Positions 21,492-32,198 are shown, counted from the stretch's first letter. The stretch: 64,000 nt of DNA from Dryococelus australis (GCA_029891345.1 CM056994.1:135724457-135788456); one strand, 5' to 3'. The notes: generated by a model from the letters alone, not told the origin. Numbers and translations: made by a program.

Positions 21492-21708
21492 GCAGACTCT
21501 GAAGACGAAGGCATCTCCAGGCGTCACCACCACGAAAGCTGCAACATCACGCAGGCAACGAGATATCGTCACGCCATCTGAGCCAACTATTTGTCCCACT
21601 TGTGGGATGATACCATCCAGAAACCTGCCGGACATCGCATCGATGCCTGTACCCGAGGTGAAAGACTATCTGAGGCGAGTACAGTGTGCAATAATAGAAG
21701 CATTATAA
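21406..21708 (+). pseudogene. Shifted-frame continuation with a CPTCG motif
   Basis: A + frame overlapping the end of the 21105 ORF and open to a stop at 21708. From about 21485 it reads a basic, Thr-rich linker, then IVTPSEPTICPTCGMIPSRNL and VPEVKDYLRRVQC. CPTCG is a typical zinc-binding half-site. A single frameshift near 21480 would join it to the upstream ORF. The last residues lie inside a repeat that also occurs at 24389, so the true end may be lost. No family was recognised. Confidence 0.35.
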
Positions 21709-22337
21709 AAAGTGTTTGAGAGATATACATACTGTTCTTTTTTGGTCACACTCTCTCCAATGATCCAGATGACCATTCCGGGGAAGTCTGTTTCGGTAGC
21801 TTGCCGGTGGTAACAGGTGAGGGGTACAATGTGTGACTAGAAGAGAGCAACTTAAGACACACAGTATAATTTTTTTTGAAATTAACTAAGTCTGTGCGAG
21901 AGAGAGAGACAGAGAGAGAGAGAGAGATTGTTTGTATGTGTTCAAGTATGGTATGAGTACATTTTTTGTGAAGGTGCGAAGAGAGCAAAAAAAATGTATA
22001 TTCATTATGACAAAATAAAAATGTATTTGTACGCATAATTATGTTTTTTTATTTATTACTAACAGTGCCCTCGCCCGCTTCGCTGGACATGAATGTATTG
22101 TTCTGAAAAATAAATTCAAAATTTACATTTATAGATAACTAATTCAGGTATGGACCCACTTGAAAGGAAGGCTCACGTCAGGTACTTGCAAGTACACTGG
22201 TTGTTGTAGGTGCCACAAGCAGCTGGCGAGACATGTTACATAACCTGTGTAGGCGTGGGAAAGAGAAGGTAAGTGCCAACACACTTTGACCTACTTACAA
22301 TATGTCGTCTGGTAACTATCCAAGCTGTGAGGCTGAG
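21677..22337. repeat. Dispersed repeat of the virus-like region, copy 1
   Basis: From AGTACAGTGTGCAATAATAG onward this segment recurs at 24389-24620 (direct), 24621-24870 (inverted) and, for its later part, 25095-25660 (direct). It holds a GA-rich microsatellite (21898-21927), an AATAAA signal at 22014 and a segment containing CAAGCAGCTGGCGAGACA. It may represent terminal sequence of the virus-like element duplicated around it. Confidence 0.65.
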
Positions 22338-22492
22338 TGAAGGCAGGGGAGATGGGAGATCGCTGAGAAACCTGCCGGCATTGTCCAGCACGATTCCCAC
22401 TTGCAAAAATCCAGGAGTGACCTGGCCAGAGTTTGAACCCGGTTTGTCTTGGTGTGAGGCATGCAAGGCTAACCTCTCGGCCACAGTGGCCC
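22337..22492 (-). mobile_element. tRNA-derived SINE
   Basis: Read on the minus strand from about 22492, it has an A box, TGGCCGAGAGG, and a B box, GGTTCAAACTC, at tRNA-like spacing. A body follows with GGTCACTCC, GCAAGTGGGAATCGT and a C/T-rich TCTCCCATCTCCCC tail. The same body occurs at 42382-42525. CTGAGTG flanks it on both sides (about 22331 and 22493), a candidate target duplication. It is inserted in the dispersed repeat, at the point where the copy near 25660 continues differently. Confidence 0.65.
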
Positions 22493-22670
22493 TGAGTGTG
22501 TGTGTGTGGAGGAAGTACCAAGAGAGACTTTTTCATTCCCACAACAACATTTCTGGAGGGCTACAGGTACAGTAAGTGTGTAATAGGTTTTCGTAATACC
22601 ACTTCATATTGAACCAGTTTAATGGATGTGGTAAAAGTCTCACTCTTCAACACAGCCGGCTGGCTGCTAA

Positions 22671-22980
22671 CTGTCAAGGTCACCCGTCGAGTATGATCGC
22701 TTGTCACGTGTTCGACACATACCTAGTAATCACAGTCACATGGCTGTCATGTGATATGTGATCATACATCACGTGATATGTAGTCATGCATTATAAGTAC
22801 ATCTTACAAGTACTGAGACCACTCGGCGAAAGTGTCAACATCACCCATCGAGTATGACAGCTTATCAGGTGTTCGACACATGACAAGTACTCATAGTCAC
22901 ACAGCTGTCATGTGATATGTGGTCATACATCCTGTGATACATGGTCATACATCACAAGTAAATCTTACGTGTACCAAGAA
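22671..22980. repeat. Two-copy direct repeat, 160 bp period, upstream of the polymerase unit
   Basis: Copies start at GTCAAGGTCACCCGTCGAGT (22673) and GTCAACATCACCCATCGAGT (22834). Each ends in short internal repeats of GTCATACATC and GTGATATGTG. The first copy includes CACGTG. It lies 60 bases before a TATA box, so it could act as an upstream enhancer-like element. Confidence 0.7.
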
Positions 22981-23042
22981 TGTTTGGTGAAAGTGGGAGG
23001 GGCCAGGGGCTGTGAGTGGGTGACACAAATAACTTATATTAA

Positions 23043-23052
23043 GGTATAAATA
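23043..23052 (+). promoter_or_regulatory. TATA box of the polymerase-region ORF
   Basis: GGTATAAATA lies 112 bases before the ATG at 23164. A possible initiator is near 23070. Confidence 0.5.
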
Positions 23053-23163
23053 CCATTCCATTCACAAGTTTTTTTTAACTAAGTCTTGTGACGACTTCTA
23101 TCTTGTGCTTTTGACAACAGCTACCGTGAAAGGTTGATCGTCTCGGCTAACTTCGCATCTGCA

Positions 23164-23607
23164 ATGTCTTCAGACAATCCAAAGCTATTGGTATCTACGG
23201 TAGTGCCATTCACTTCTTCAGGAGTGGTACCAGCAGTGCCATCGGCTTCTTCGAGTAGCATTCCTATAGTAGCATCGCCATCGAACTCTTCGGCTGGTCT
23301 GCCTACAGTATCACTGCTGTCATCTGCTATGGGCATGATACCATCGACTTTGGGAATGTTTGGCACAACACTTGCAGAAGTGCCAACCAGTTCTTCGGCT
23401 GCGACACCTGCATCATCAGCTGGACGGTCGAACTCTGTCCCATCGACAACTGTATGGTCAACCACCTCTGCTCAACCATTCCGGCATTATAAGTGCTGCT
23501 TCTGTGAAAATACCTTCGCGAGCAGCAGCGGTGCTTGTCGACATAAGAGATATGGCAGTGCAAAGAGCCCAACCAAAATAAAGTATGGGTGTCCGAAGTG
23601 CATGTGA
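23164..23607 (+). CDS. Ser/Pro-rich protein ending in a zinc-finger-like segment (polymerase N-terminus?)
   Basis: A 147-residue frame from ATG MSSDNPKLL to TGA. Residues about 10-100 are low-complexity Ser/Thr/Pro/Val/Ala. The last 35 form a zinc-finger-like segment with YKCCFCENTF, then CRHKRYG and CPKC. In Maverick/adintovirus-type polymerases a zinc-binding segment can lie just before the KAVIN-type motif, and that motif appears here 60 bases after the stop in another frame. I therefore read this as the N-terminal part of a polymerase ORF cut by a stop or frameshift, although a separate DNA-binding protein is possible. A TATA box lies 112 bases upstream. The C2H2 pattern is incomplete. 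Confidence 0.45.
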   Translation: MSSDNPKLLVSTVVPFTSSGVVPAVPSASSSSIPIVASPSNSSAGLPTVSLLSSAMGMIPSTLGMFGTTLAEVPTSSSAATPASSAGRSNSVPSTTVWSTTSAQPFRHYKCCFCENTFASSSGACRHKRYGSAKSPTKIKYGCPKCM

Positions 23608-23637
23608 ATATGTGCAAGGGGCTTCCTCCAAGTAACA

Positions 23638-24175
23638 GTGGATGAGCCTTCACAGCTGACATCATATGTTGACCTTCCGGGCTATATCAAACACAAACGT
23701 GCCATAATCAATCCCCGCAAATATGACACCCAACGTTTCAACTGGGTGGTGTTGGCTGGATTTGTTAAGTCATCGAGGCCTCATAGTGTGGACAAACATT
23801 ATGCTGAGGTGGAAGGCTTGTCTGATTTTAGTGGACTGGATTTTCCGATTCCTCTACGACAAATAAGAGTTTTGAGAACAGCAATCCTAGAGTGTCTGTA
23901 AATGTATAATCGCCGAATGAAAGAGGAAAAGTGGTACCATTACATGTGACGAAGAATGAGAAACCTGAACATATTGACCTCCTGATGGTGATGGTGTAAA
24001 CTACACATATTTCCCATTATTGTTACATAGGCAACATTTCACAAGTGCTTAACTCTCATATTACTTCGACTGGGTACAAAGTTCATTTCTGCAAATGGTG
24101 TTTGAAGCATTATACCAATTATCGACGAAAATCAGGACTCATTGGGGCACAGTGCCTTGCAATTCACAAAACAAA
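23638..24175 (+). pseudogene. N-terminal region of a Maverick/adintovirus-type DNA polymerase B
   Basis: Open to 23901 in one frame, then continued in others. Motifs in order are PGYIKHKRAIINPRKYDTQR, FNWVVLAGF, VEGLSDFSGLDFPIPL, a degraded segment at 23930-23985 with VTKNEKPEHIDLL, HYCYIGNISQVLNS, and the zinc-type HFCKWCLKHY at about 24085-24115. This set in this order is the conserved region upstream of the exonuclease/palm part of family-B polymerases in Maverick/Polinton elements and adintoviruses. Those enzymes replicate the element by protein priming. The palm and exonuclease domains are absent and the frame is broken, so it is dead. Family and order are recalled from memory; confidence in the general class is good, less so for the exact lineage. 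Confidence 0.7.
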
Positions 24176-25085
24176 ATGGACGACTCTTTGAGAATAACAA
24201 TCCTAAAGTGTCTGTACATGTGCACTCGTTGAATATTAGGGGAAAAGTGGTACAAATACATGTGACGAAGAACAAAAAACCTGTACATATTGATCTTCCG
24301 TTGGTGAAGGATGGAACTATGGATATTTCACATTATTTATTACATAAATCTGACATCGTCTCGATATCTTTAAACGAGGGTGATGAGAGTACTGTGTGCA
24401 GTAATAGAAGCATTATAAAAAAAAACGTGTTTGAGAGAAAGACATACTGTTCTTTTTTGGTCGCACTCTCTCCAATGATCCAGACGACCATTCCGGGGAA
24501 GTTTATTTCGATAGCTTGCTGGAGCTAAGATGTAAGGGATACAATGTGTGACTAGAAGAGAGCAGCTTAAGACATGTAGTATAACTTTTTTTTTAAATTA
24601 ACTAAGTCTGTGCGACAGAGACCTGAACACATACAAACAATCTCTCTGTCATACAGACTTAGTAAATTAAAAAAAAAAAAACATTATACTGTCTGTCTTA
24701 AGCTGCTCTCATCTAGTGACATGCTGTGCCTCTTACGTCTTACCCCCAGCAAGCTATCGAAATAGACTTCTCCAGAATGGTCATCTGGATCATTGGAAAG
24801 AGTGTGACCAAAAAAGAAGAGTCTCTCACAAAAACATTTTTATAATGCTTCTATTACTGCACATAGTACTCGCCTCCCCCTCATTTATATATATCGAGAC
24901 GATGTCCGGTTTATGTAACAAATAATGTGAAATATCCATATTTCCATCCTTCACCATCGGAAGATCAATATTTTCAGGTTTCTTGTTCTTCGTCACATGT
25001 ATTTGTACCACTTTTCCCTTAGTATTCAATGAGTACACATGTACAGACACTCCACTATTGTTATTCTCAAAGACCCATATATATA
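24176..25085. repeat. Fold-back duplication of a polymerase fragment
   Basis: A second copy of the polymerase segment (24190-24420, + strand, with KVVQIHVTKNKKP, HIDLPLVKDG and SHYLLHK) runs into a non-coding tail (24420-24620). At about 24620 the sequence turns back and the same tail and segment are repeated inverted to about 25070 (KGKVVQIHVTKNKKP on the minus strand). Arms are about 430 bp with many substitutions and small indels between them, so the inversion is not recent. The open frames at 24142-24528 (+) and 24826-25050 (-) are these two copies. A TA/GT microsatellite (25078-25100) sits at the outer end. Confidence 0.75.
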
Positions 25086-25094
25086 TATATATGT

Positions 25095-25660
25095 GTGTGT
25101 GTATGCTAAGATTTTGTATGAGTGTGAAGAGAGCAAAAATAAAAATGCTTCACTGGGTAGCAATTTATTAGACAGTTTCAAATTTTCATTTAAGGTAACT
25201 AATTCAGGTATGGTCCTACTTGAAAAAATAAAGTGCCCAAGTTACTAGACCTCTGCAGCCCCACTTGTTAATCCTTATGTCAAATTAAAGTATTTATTCA
25301 ACAGATTAACTATAAAAATTTAAAATGGTGCTCTAGCCACTGCGACCTCACTTGATATTCCTTATAAAAAGATAAAATAAAATATTATCTCGACCACTTC
25401 AAACAAATGTGAAGTAAAACACTTTCCTAAAATGTACTCTGGACATGCATGCTGAGTACACATGGCACTCAACCAGCAGAAAGTTCGTGTCAGGTACTTG
25501 CAAGTATACTGGTCATGGTCAGTGTCACAAGCAGCTGGCGAGACACATCATGTAACCTGTGGAAGGCTAGGTGTGGACACATGGGAAAGTGAAAGTTAGT
25601 GTCAATGTACTTTGACTTACTTACCATACGTTGTCTGGTAACCATCCAAGCTGTGAGGAT
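25095..25660. repeat. Dispersed repeat of the virus-like region, later part of copy 1 repeated
   Basis: The parts at 25120-25230 and 25475-25660 match 21950-22160 and 22170-22337. They share TAACTAATTCAGGTATGG, CAAGCAGCTGGCGAGACA and CCAAGCTGTGAGG. About 250 bp at 25228-25475 has no counterpart in the first copy. Confidence 0.65.
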
Positions 25661-25749
25661 GACGCGTTATGCGTACATCGAGTATGTACATATTATATAA
25701 CCATGCCTTGTTATTCTTGGTACACACACTCTGTGACCTTATTCTTGAA

Positions 25750-25970
25750 TGGCTCCTTACTGATGATTCCTCATTACTGACTCCTCACTACTTAATCCTC
25801 ACTACTGACTCCACTGACTCCTCACTGCTGACTCCTCACTACTGATTCCTCACTTGAATCCTCAATTGACTCCTCACTACTGATGCCTCACTACTGGCTC
25901 CACACTGCTGACTCCACACTGCTGACTTCACACTGCTGATGCCACACTGCTGATTCCTCACCACCACCTT
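25750..25970 (+). repeat. CTGACTCCTCACTA minisatellite
   Basis: Roughly fifteen imperfect units of 10-14 bases based on CTGACTCCTCACTA, the later ones drifting to CACACTGCTGA. Confidence 0.85.
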
Positions 25971-27169
25971 CGTACTGTACTGATGTTAGTTTAACAACTG
26001 TGTGTGAATTTCTGCGGTTGTTGTACTTATACTTCCATTCTACCAGTCGAAGATGGTCGTCGTAGGTAATACCTATATTATGAATTTGGAATTTTTTCTT
26101 TATGTATATCATTATACTTTAAATTAAATATGTGTAATAATGTGTATTGGAAGACAGATGATGAAGATTTGTTCATTTGTGTTGTATGATATGTTGATAT
26201 AGTTGTCAAGTATTTAGTTTTGCTTGTAAAGTTTGATTGATGTTGGGGTTATACACTTGGGTGTTATGTTAGTGTTATAGTTTGAAGTTGTTTCATAATA
26301 TGATCATGTCTGTTTTTGTATGCTTTGTTCATTTGAGTTGTATGATACGTTGATATAGTTGCTATGGTAAGTATTTAGTTTCGCTTGTAAAGTTTGGTGG
26401 TATAGGGTTTTGCAATTGTCTGTTATGGTATGTGTAAATGAGTTGTGTGTGTGCATGTGTGAGTGCATATGCATGGGTATGTGTTTTGCTGTCACAAGAT
26501 GAAATGTTTTATCAGCATAATTCCTTGGAAATAGTCTGTCTGTGGGTGCTGGTATTTTTTGAAGCTGCAAACACAATTGTTTTTCCTGTTAGGGTTCGTT
26601 GACCTGACAGTAATAAAGCAGCAAGTGTTCTCACTTGAAAAAGTCTTATGGACCTCATATTTACGATAAGGCTTTAATCTTGAGCTGTTGTTCCTCGGGA
26701 GCATACGTATGTTTCCCTACATATAATGTGCATACTCGATAAGTTTGTGTAGTGAATGCTATCATAGCAAATGTAATACCTTCCACCCATAATAATAATT
26801 ACAAATTTTGAAACAAATGAAAAGGTATATGACAGTGGACATGTGACTGTTTTGCTGAGAATACATATTACTTTGGCGAATGTTTAGAGTTGTTAATTAT
26901 TCATGTGTAGACATGTATACCAAGTAAATATTCATTGCATGTTTATGCAAGTACGGATTTGCATGATTACATTAATTACACAATTACATCATTACCCGAT
27001 TGCATCATATAACTACATTGCCTCCACCATTCTCGACCTTCAACAGTTGACATCGAACATGTAACATATTAGTTGAGAAGTAGACACAGATCAGGTAATA
27101 CAATAGACATCGAGCATACATGAATGCATAAAAATGCATTTCCCTGAATTTTTTTTTAAAATGTTATGT
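25971..27169. other. Unassigned AT-rich sequence with a diffuse duplication
   Basis: A degenerate direct repeat (GTTCATTTGTGTTGTATGAT at 26171 and a close match near 26327) indicates a local duplication of about 155 bp. No gene was recognised. Confidence 0.45.
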
Positions 27170-27520
27170 GAGTCGCCTGGGAATGGAAGTCGGTAATCCA
27201 AAATTAACATTACATTAATTACTACAAACAGGAATACAAATCAAAAATAAATTTTTAAGTTCGAGATTAAAATAATAATAATAATAAGTGTTCTGCCCAA
27301 GAATTGAACCCAAATATGAAAATAACATTGCATTAATTGCTCTAAGCAGGAATATTAATCAAAACTATTTTTTTGTTAAATTCGAATATAAAATAATATT
27401 AGGTGCTCTGACCAAGACTCGAACTCGATAATCCGAAACTAACATTACATTAAGTAAACCTAGTACCAAGCCAACTTACTTATAAAATTTGGTTAAATTC
27501 GGAAATGAAATAATATTCGT
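27170..27520 (+). repeat. Tandem repeat, about 120 bp period
   Basis: Three diverged copies share AACATTACATTAATTAC, AGGAATAYNAATCAAAA and a TCGAACTC-like element that resembles an inverted B box. They may be decayed SINE tails. Confidence 0.6.
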
Positions 27521-27589
27521 GGGTAAATATGTCCTTATGAGTATGCACTTTATAAGTTTATGCTTAACTACACTTACAAAAGGTTTTAA

Positions 27590-28060
27590 GTTGTCTTTGA
27601 CCTTGCAGTTTTGTTTGTTGTAGGGGTTTATGTGTGTGTTATGAATTTGATGAGTATAGCATCGGCTGTTCGGGAATTATTAGTAACTATGCTTATAAAA
27701 AGACATGACTCATTATTAACCTTGTTAGAAAGGATTGACGGACTAAATGACTTTATCATTATGGTGTATGTTGGATATGGTGTCTATGTTATGAATATTA
27801 TCACTATAGCATCGATGGTTCGGAAATTATATGAATAACTATGCTTATAAAATGATATAACTCATTAACCTTGTCAGAAAGAGTTTAGGGTCTAAATGAC
27901 CTTACCATTATGGCGTATGTTGGGTATAGTATCTAAGTTATGAATTTCATCATTATAGCATTGATGGTTTGGAAATTATGTCTACAATTTTTACAAAGGG
28001 CTGAAATGTATATCTGATCTTGCCAGAAAGGGCATAAGGCAAAAATGACGTGTTGTAAGG
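27590..28060 (+). repeat. Tandem repeat, 149-150 bp period
   Basis: Copies begin at TTATGAATTTGATGAG (27639), TTATGAATATTATCAC (27788) and TTATGAATTTCATCAT (27938). Shared blocks include ATAGCATNGNTGGTTCGG and TGACCTT/AAATGAC. The period is a multiple of three, so the first two copies keep an open + frame (27611-27838) with a repeated VMNxxxIAS segment. The third copy has stops. Confidence 0.75.
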
Positions 28061-28552
28061 TAGGTGATGAGTTGTATTTGATGCTGAGTGGTTACATAAT
28101 TAATTTTAAAATAAAATAAGGATTGCTTCTATGCTTAATAAAATTCAAGATGGCAATGGTTATAGTTACATAATCATTTTTGCTCGACGACATATTCTTA
28201 TCCGTCTAAAAAATATGCACATTATGATATGATGCTGGGTTAAATTTGTTTTGTAAAAAAATTTGATCAATATAATTTTAATAGAAAGACATAACTTTTC
28301 TTTTAAAACATTACATTTGGAATATTTGGTTGTTGTAACCCCATCAACTAAATCTCATTTAAGATACTAGTTCATAAACATGTCGCTTCATACATATATG
28401 TTTGACAATTTTAAAGTTTAATATACATATATTAAAATTAATACATTACTTTTTAATATAATTATGTTTAATACATTTATTACAACTCCATTTTGAATGT
28501 GCGAGTTCGCAGGTGTTTTTTTACCTTATTAAAACTTCCATTGGGATACTGT
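28061..28552. other. AT-rich, nothing recognised
   Basis: Low-complexity AT-rich DNA with no open frames of note. Confidence 0.5.
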
Positions 28553-28625
28553 CTCTCGTGGTCAAGAGGTCAAAGTCGTCAGTCAGTTTGCAATCTAAGG
28601 GCTCCCTGGTCCAAAACCCCCAAAA
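28553..28625 (+). mobile_element. tRNA-like SINE head
   Basis: TGGTCAAGAGG fits the A box and GGTCCAAAACC is a degenerate B box about 45 bases on. The segment cannot form a closed acceptor stem, so it is a SINE head or tRNA pseudogene rather than a working tRNA. Confidence 0.45.
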
Positions 28626-29363
28626 AGCGAAGTTTTTTATAATGTACTAAAGCATTACATATATGATGGAGAAAATTGTCTTAAGCTTAAAGCACATCTC
28701 ATAGCTTGTAGTAACAGATAATTGCATTAAACAACATTAGTTCTTTGTGGGCTAGCGACTCGCACATGAGTGACTGACATTCCATCTAGCAGGCATTGAC
28801 GACAACAATGTAATGGATTGATTAAACTGGTGTGCTACCTAGCAGTCGATGATGAGATTAAGCGACACCAGCGCTCCTAGCAGCCAGCTCTGCAACTAGG
28901 TTGATGTCCTATGATGACAGCAGTGCTGGCTAGCTGTCAAGTTTGGAACTGCACATGGTATATCTCGTAGGAAAATGAATGGATGAGGGAGGGGGTTGGA
29001 GAGGAAGGTGTTCAGTCACAGCAGATGAGAGGTATAAGGTGATAGTGTAGCAGGTATCCAGAATAAATAACCGGAGTATAAGATAGTCTATAATCTGGAA
29101 TCAGGGACCTAATTAATTCCAGAAGTAATCAATACACAGTGGAGGGGGAGGGATTTGGGTGTAGGGAGGTGTGATGCTCATTGTGGCACTAATTGTGGTG
29201 GTGCTTCAGGATGTGGTGCTGATTGTGGTGCTCGGTTAATCGTAAGGCATTAAGCCCACCTTTTCCCCTGCTAAGTGAATTAGAACCCGTGCGCCCCTAC
29301 TACTGGTGAGGTGGATGTAGGTGATAGGGAGGACAGGGATGGTAGTGGATCAGGCCTCAGGAG
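28626..29363. other. Unassigned, GT-rich in part
   Basis: Contains a purine/GT-rich stretch with repeated GTGGTGCT (29180-29245). CCAATTCAATC-type blocks near 29080 resemble the pair at 29570-29660 beyond the MITE. No gene was seen. Confidence 0.4.
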
Positions 29364-29547
29364 TATAGTCCATTCACGACTGGAACAGACTTATGAAAAT
29401 CAACATTTGAAAAAAAAAAAAAAAAAAAAAACCCTAGCCATTAGCAGCATGCATAGCTAGTACCCGGGAGCGGGTACTGTACCCGCTCCCGGGTATTTTT
29501 TCAAATGTTGATTTTCATAAGTCTGTTCCAGTCGTGAATGGACCATA
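29364..29547. mobile_element. MITE family B, copy 1 (184 bp, near-perfect fold-back)
   Basis: Starts TATAGTCCATTCACGACTGG. Its reverse-complemented right end is TATGGTCCATTCACGACTGG, and the arms stay identical for about 50 bases (to TTTGAAAAAA) apart from one substitution near the tip. The loop holds a long A run, a CAGCATGCATAG element and a second, perfect hairpin at 29461-29495. Arm identity implies recent insertion or gene conversion. TA-type target sites are likely. No coding. Confidence 0.85.
29461..29495. repeat. Perfect 16 bp hairpin nested in the MITE
   Basis: TACCCGGGAGCGGGTA (29461-29476), spacer CTG, then its exact reverse complement (29480-29495). It is GC-rich in AT-rich surroundings and would extrude or fold very stably. 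Confidence 0.9.
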
Positions 29548-32038
29548 GATAGCCTTAGGAGGAGGGAGCGAAGGGTCTACAGTCTCGCAGCAGGGACCCA
29601 ATTCAATCTGGAAAGGGGGCCTGTAGCCTCGCAGCAGGGTACCAATTTAATCACCACCCTGCCATCCCCCTCCCCTTCTAACACTACTGCCAGTGGTGGG
29701 AGGCAGGTAACTAACCATTGTGGGTCAACAAACTAAATGATTGTAAAAGACAACCGGTTCACACTTAAACCGGCCTAGTTTTAATGGTTTCACGAAATCC
29801 AATTTACTGAACAGATAAGACATTGAAAGTGTACAAAATAAAAAGCGAACAATTTTCAATGGACACCTAAAAGCCAGACTATAAAGCAAAAGTGAGTAAG
29901 CGACTGATGTCATGTACGTTTGTTTCCAGGGTTTAATCTTAAAATGTGTTCCGTCGGAAAATTAACCATGTCGTGCAAGGAAATTAACAAAGATTGTTTC
30001 TAGAGTAACGAGTCGGTTTCGATCGACTGCATCAATGGATGGTTAAATCTGTGAGTCACTAAATGGAAAAGAGTGTCAAATTGAACCACAGAAAGGATAC
30101 GGCACGAAATGTTGGGAAATCAGCGACCTATGTAGGGCAACCTAGTTCGATAATTGGCTGTCCATCGCACGTGTAAATCAGTCGGCCCAAAATAACATAT
30201 GCAGCGTGAAAATTGTTTCCAGCGGCGAAAATACTTTCTAATCCAATCAATAAGCCCTTTAAAAAACACATATTACGACGAAGAATGTATCCGAAGAACA
30301 TTTCTTTCTTACAATATTTTTATGTGACAGAAACAGTGTTGCTAATATAGAGAAAATGACACTAAATGTGGTGTTATTGAACCCACCTAGAGTGGGAAAT
30401 TGGCTGGTAGCTAGCCCGAAATACAGCGAATTTTAAGATATTGCACTTCCTTTATTATCCATGATTGTGCAGTATTTTTGCATGACTATTTGTATGGTAC
30501 ACTTATTCCGTAAATTTTAGTAATGTTTTCGTTTAAGCAGCTCTCTTCAATGATTATTTATATCTTGTCACCCTGCACAGAACGCAAGTAACCTCTGAAG
30601 ATAAGGGAGAAAGCTAAACAGAGATATTTCCGGAGGAGTTCCTGGAAAAAAAAACTCGGATACAGATAGATTTCATTGTTTAAATGAAACAGTGAAGCGA
30701 TGAGACCAACATGATATAAAAATCATATTCAAATATATAAATGATTAGACATTCCCCAATAATCTTGATTCCAAATTTACTAGAGTACTTCCGCTTGTCA
30801 TTTATTGCGCATCAATGTTAATTCCAACATTTTCTAGTGACAATTTGTCGACATATGCGCGAACCCTTTCGAGACACTCCACATATTACTGAGATATTTA
30901 ACAGTAATAGTAATTAAAAGATTACTGATGTTTTTTTTTTTGCTGTGCTGTTTCATAAATGTACATTTTTTTTGCATTTTTAATTAGGTTTCTTCTTACC
31001 ATGGTTTTATTCGCTATCCGCTGTGTAATGTGCGAGAAGATATATTCACTACGACACCAAAATGGAGCACAATTCGACGGTATTTGCGTCATTTAGCGTA
31101 AACGAGAAAAATACAAAAGAAATGAAATAATGGCCAAGAGTGCAGTTAGTAATAAGGACGAGAGAATAGTGTAGTCCTTCAAAAACTAGACCTCTTCCAT
31201 TCAACATGAATAATAATCAATGAAGCATATAAATCTTGTCCTTTCTTACACGAAAAATAAGTGGCAATAAGAAAAATATTTGCAACCAATTATAGATAAA
31301 TATATTTGTAATTGGGATAATCTTGCTCGCAGGATTGGCCTTCACTGAGAATACAGAAGAGACAGAAGCTACACAAAATACTCTACAAACATGTATCAAA
31401 AAACCAATATCTGTACATGAGTAACGCGGGTGTTGAGAATTAAACTGTGTGGTATCATCAACAAAAAAAACAAGGCCCTTAAAAAGTTAAGGGGAAAAAA
31501 TGAGGGAATAAACCAATCGCCAATTAAACATAATTTTTCCGCAATTCCACACAGACAGAACTGTATACAAATAACAGTAGAAATTACACATTACTGATAG
31601 GTAGTAAGAACACTCATCCACTATTCCTTCCAATACGACGTGTCTAGTAAGTCGGGTACAATAAAATTCCCACACTCGCGCAGAGAGAAGCCTAGTTATG
31701 CACGTTGCATTTATCACTGCATTAAAGCAAACCTACATGCACGCCTTTATTAGTGTGTTAATTTATCGATTTCCTACGAGGAAAGTTCGAAGGAAAAACT
31801 CACTTATTACATTACACTAGGGCGTATAGTATAAACCAACTACAACGTAAATAAGATACTTCCCCAACCCCCCTCCCCCTCCCTCTTATCATTATCTTTC
31901 ACTTTTTCGTTGAGCCTGACATTTCACAAGCTCCCAAAATTCCGTAAAAGTCCTCTTTCTGAATGACTGCTAGATTAATAAATGACTATCACTGCTGCTT
32001 GTAGCACTAAACCACGCTAACAACACTATATTAAATTA

Positions 32039-32099
<61 letters not shown>

Positions 32100-32111
32100 C
32101 TCCTCCTCTCT

Positions 32112-32198
<87 letters not shown>

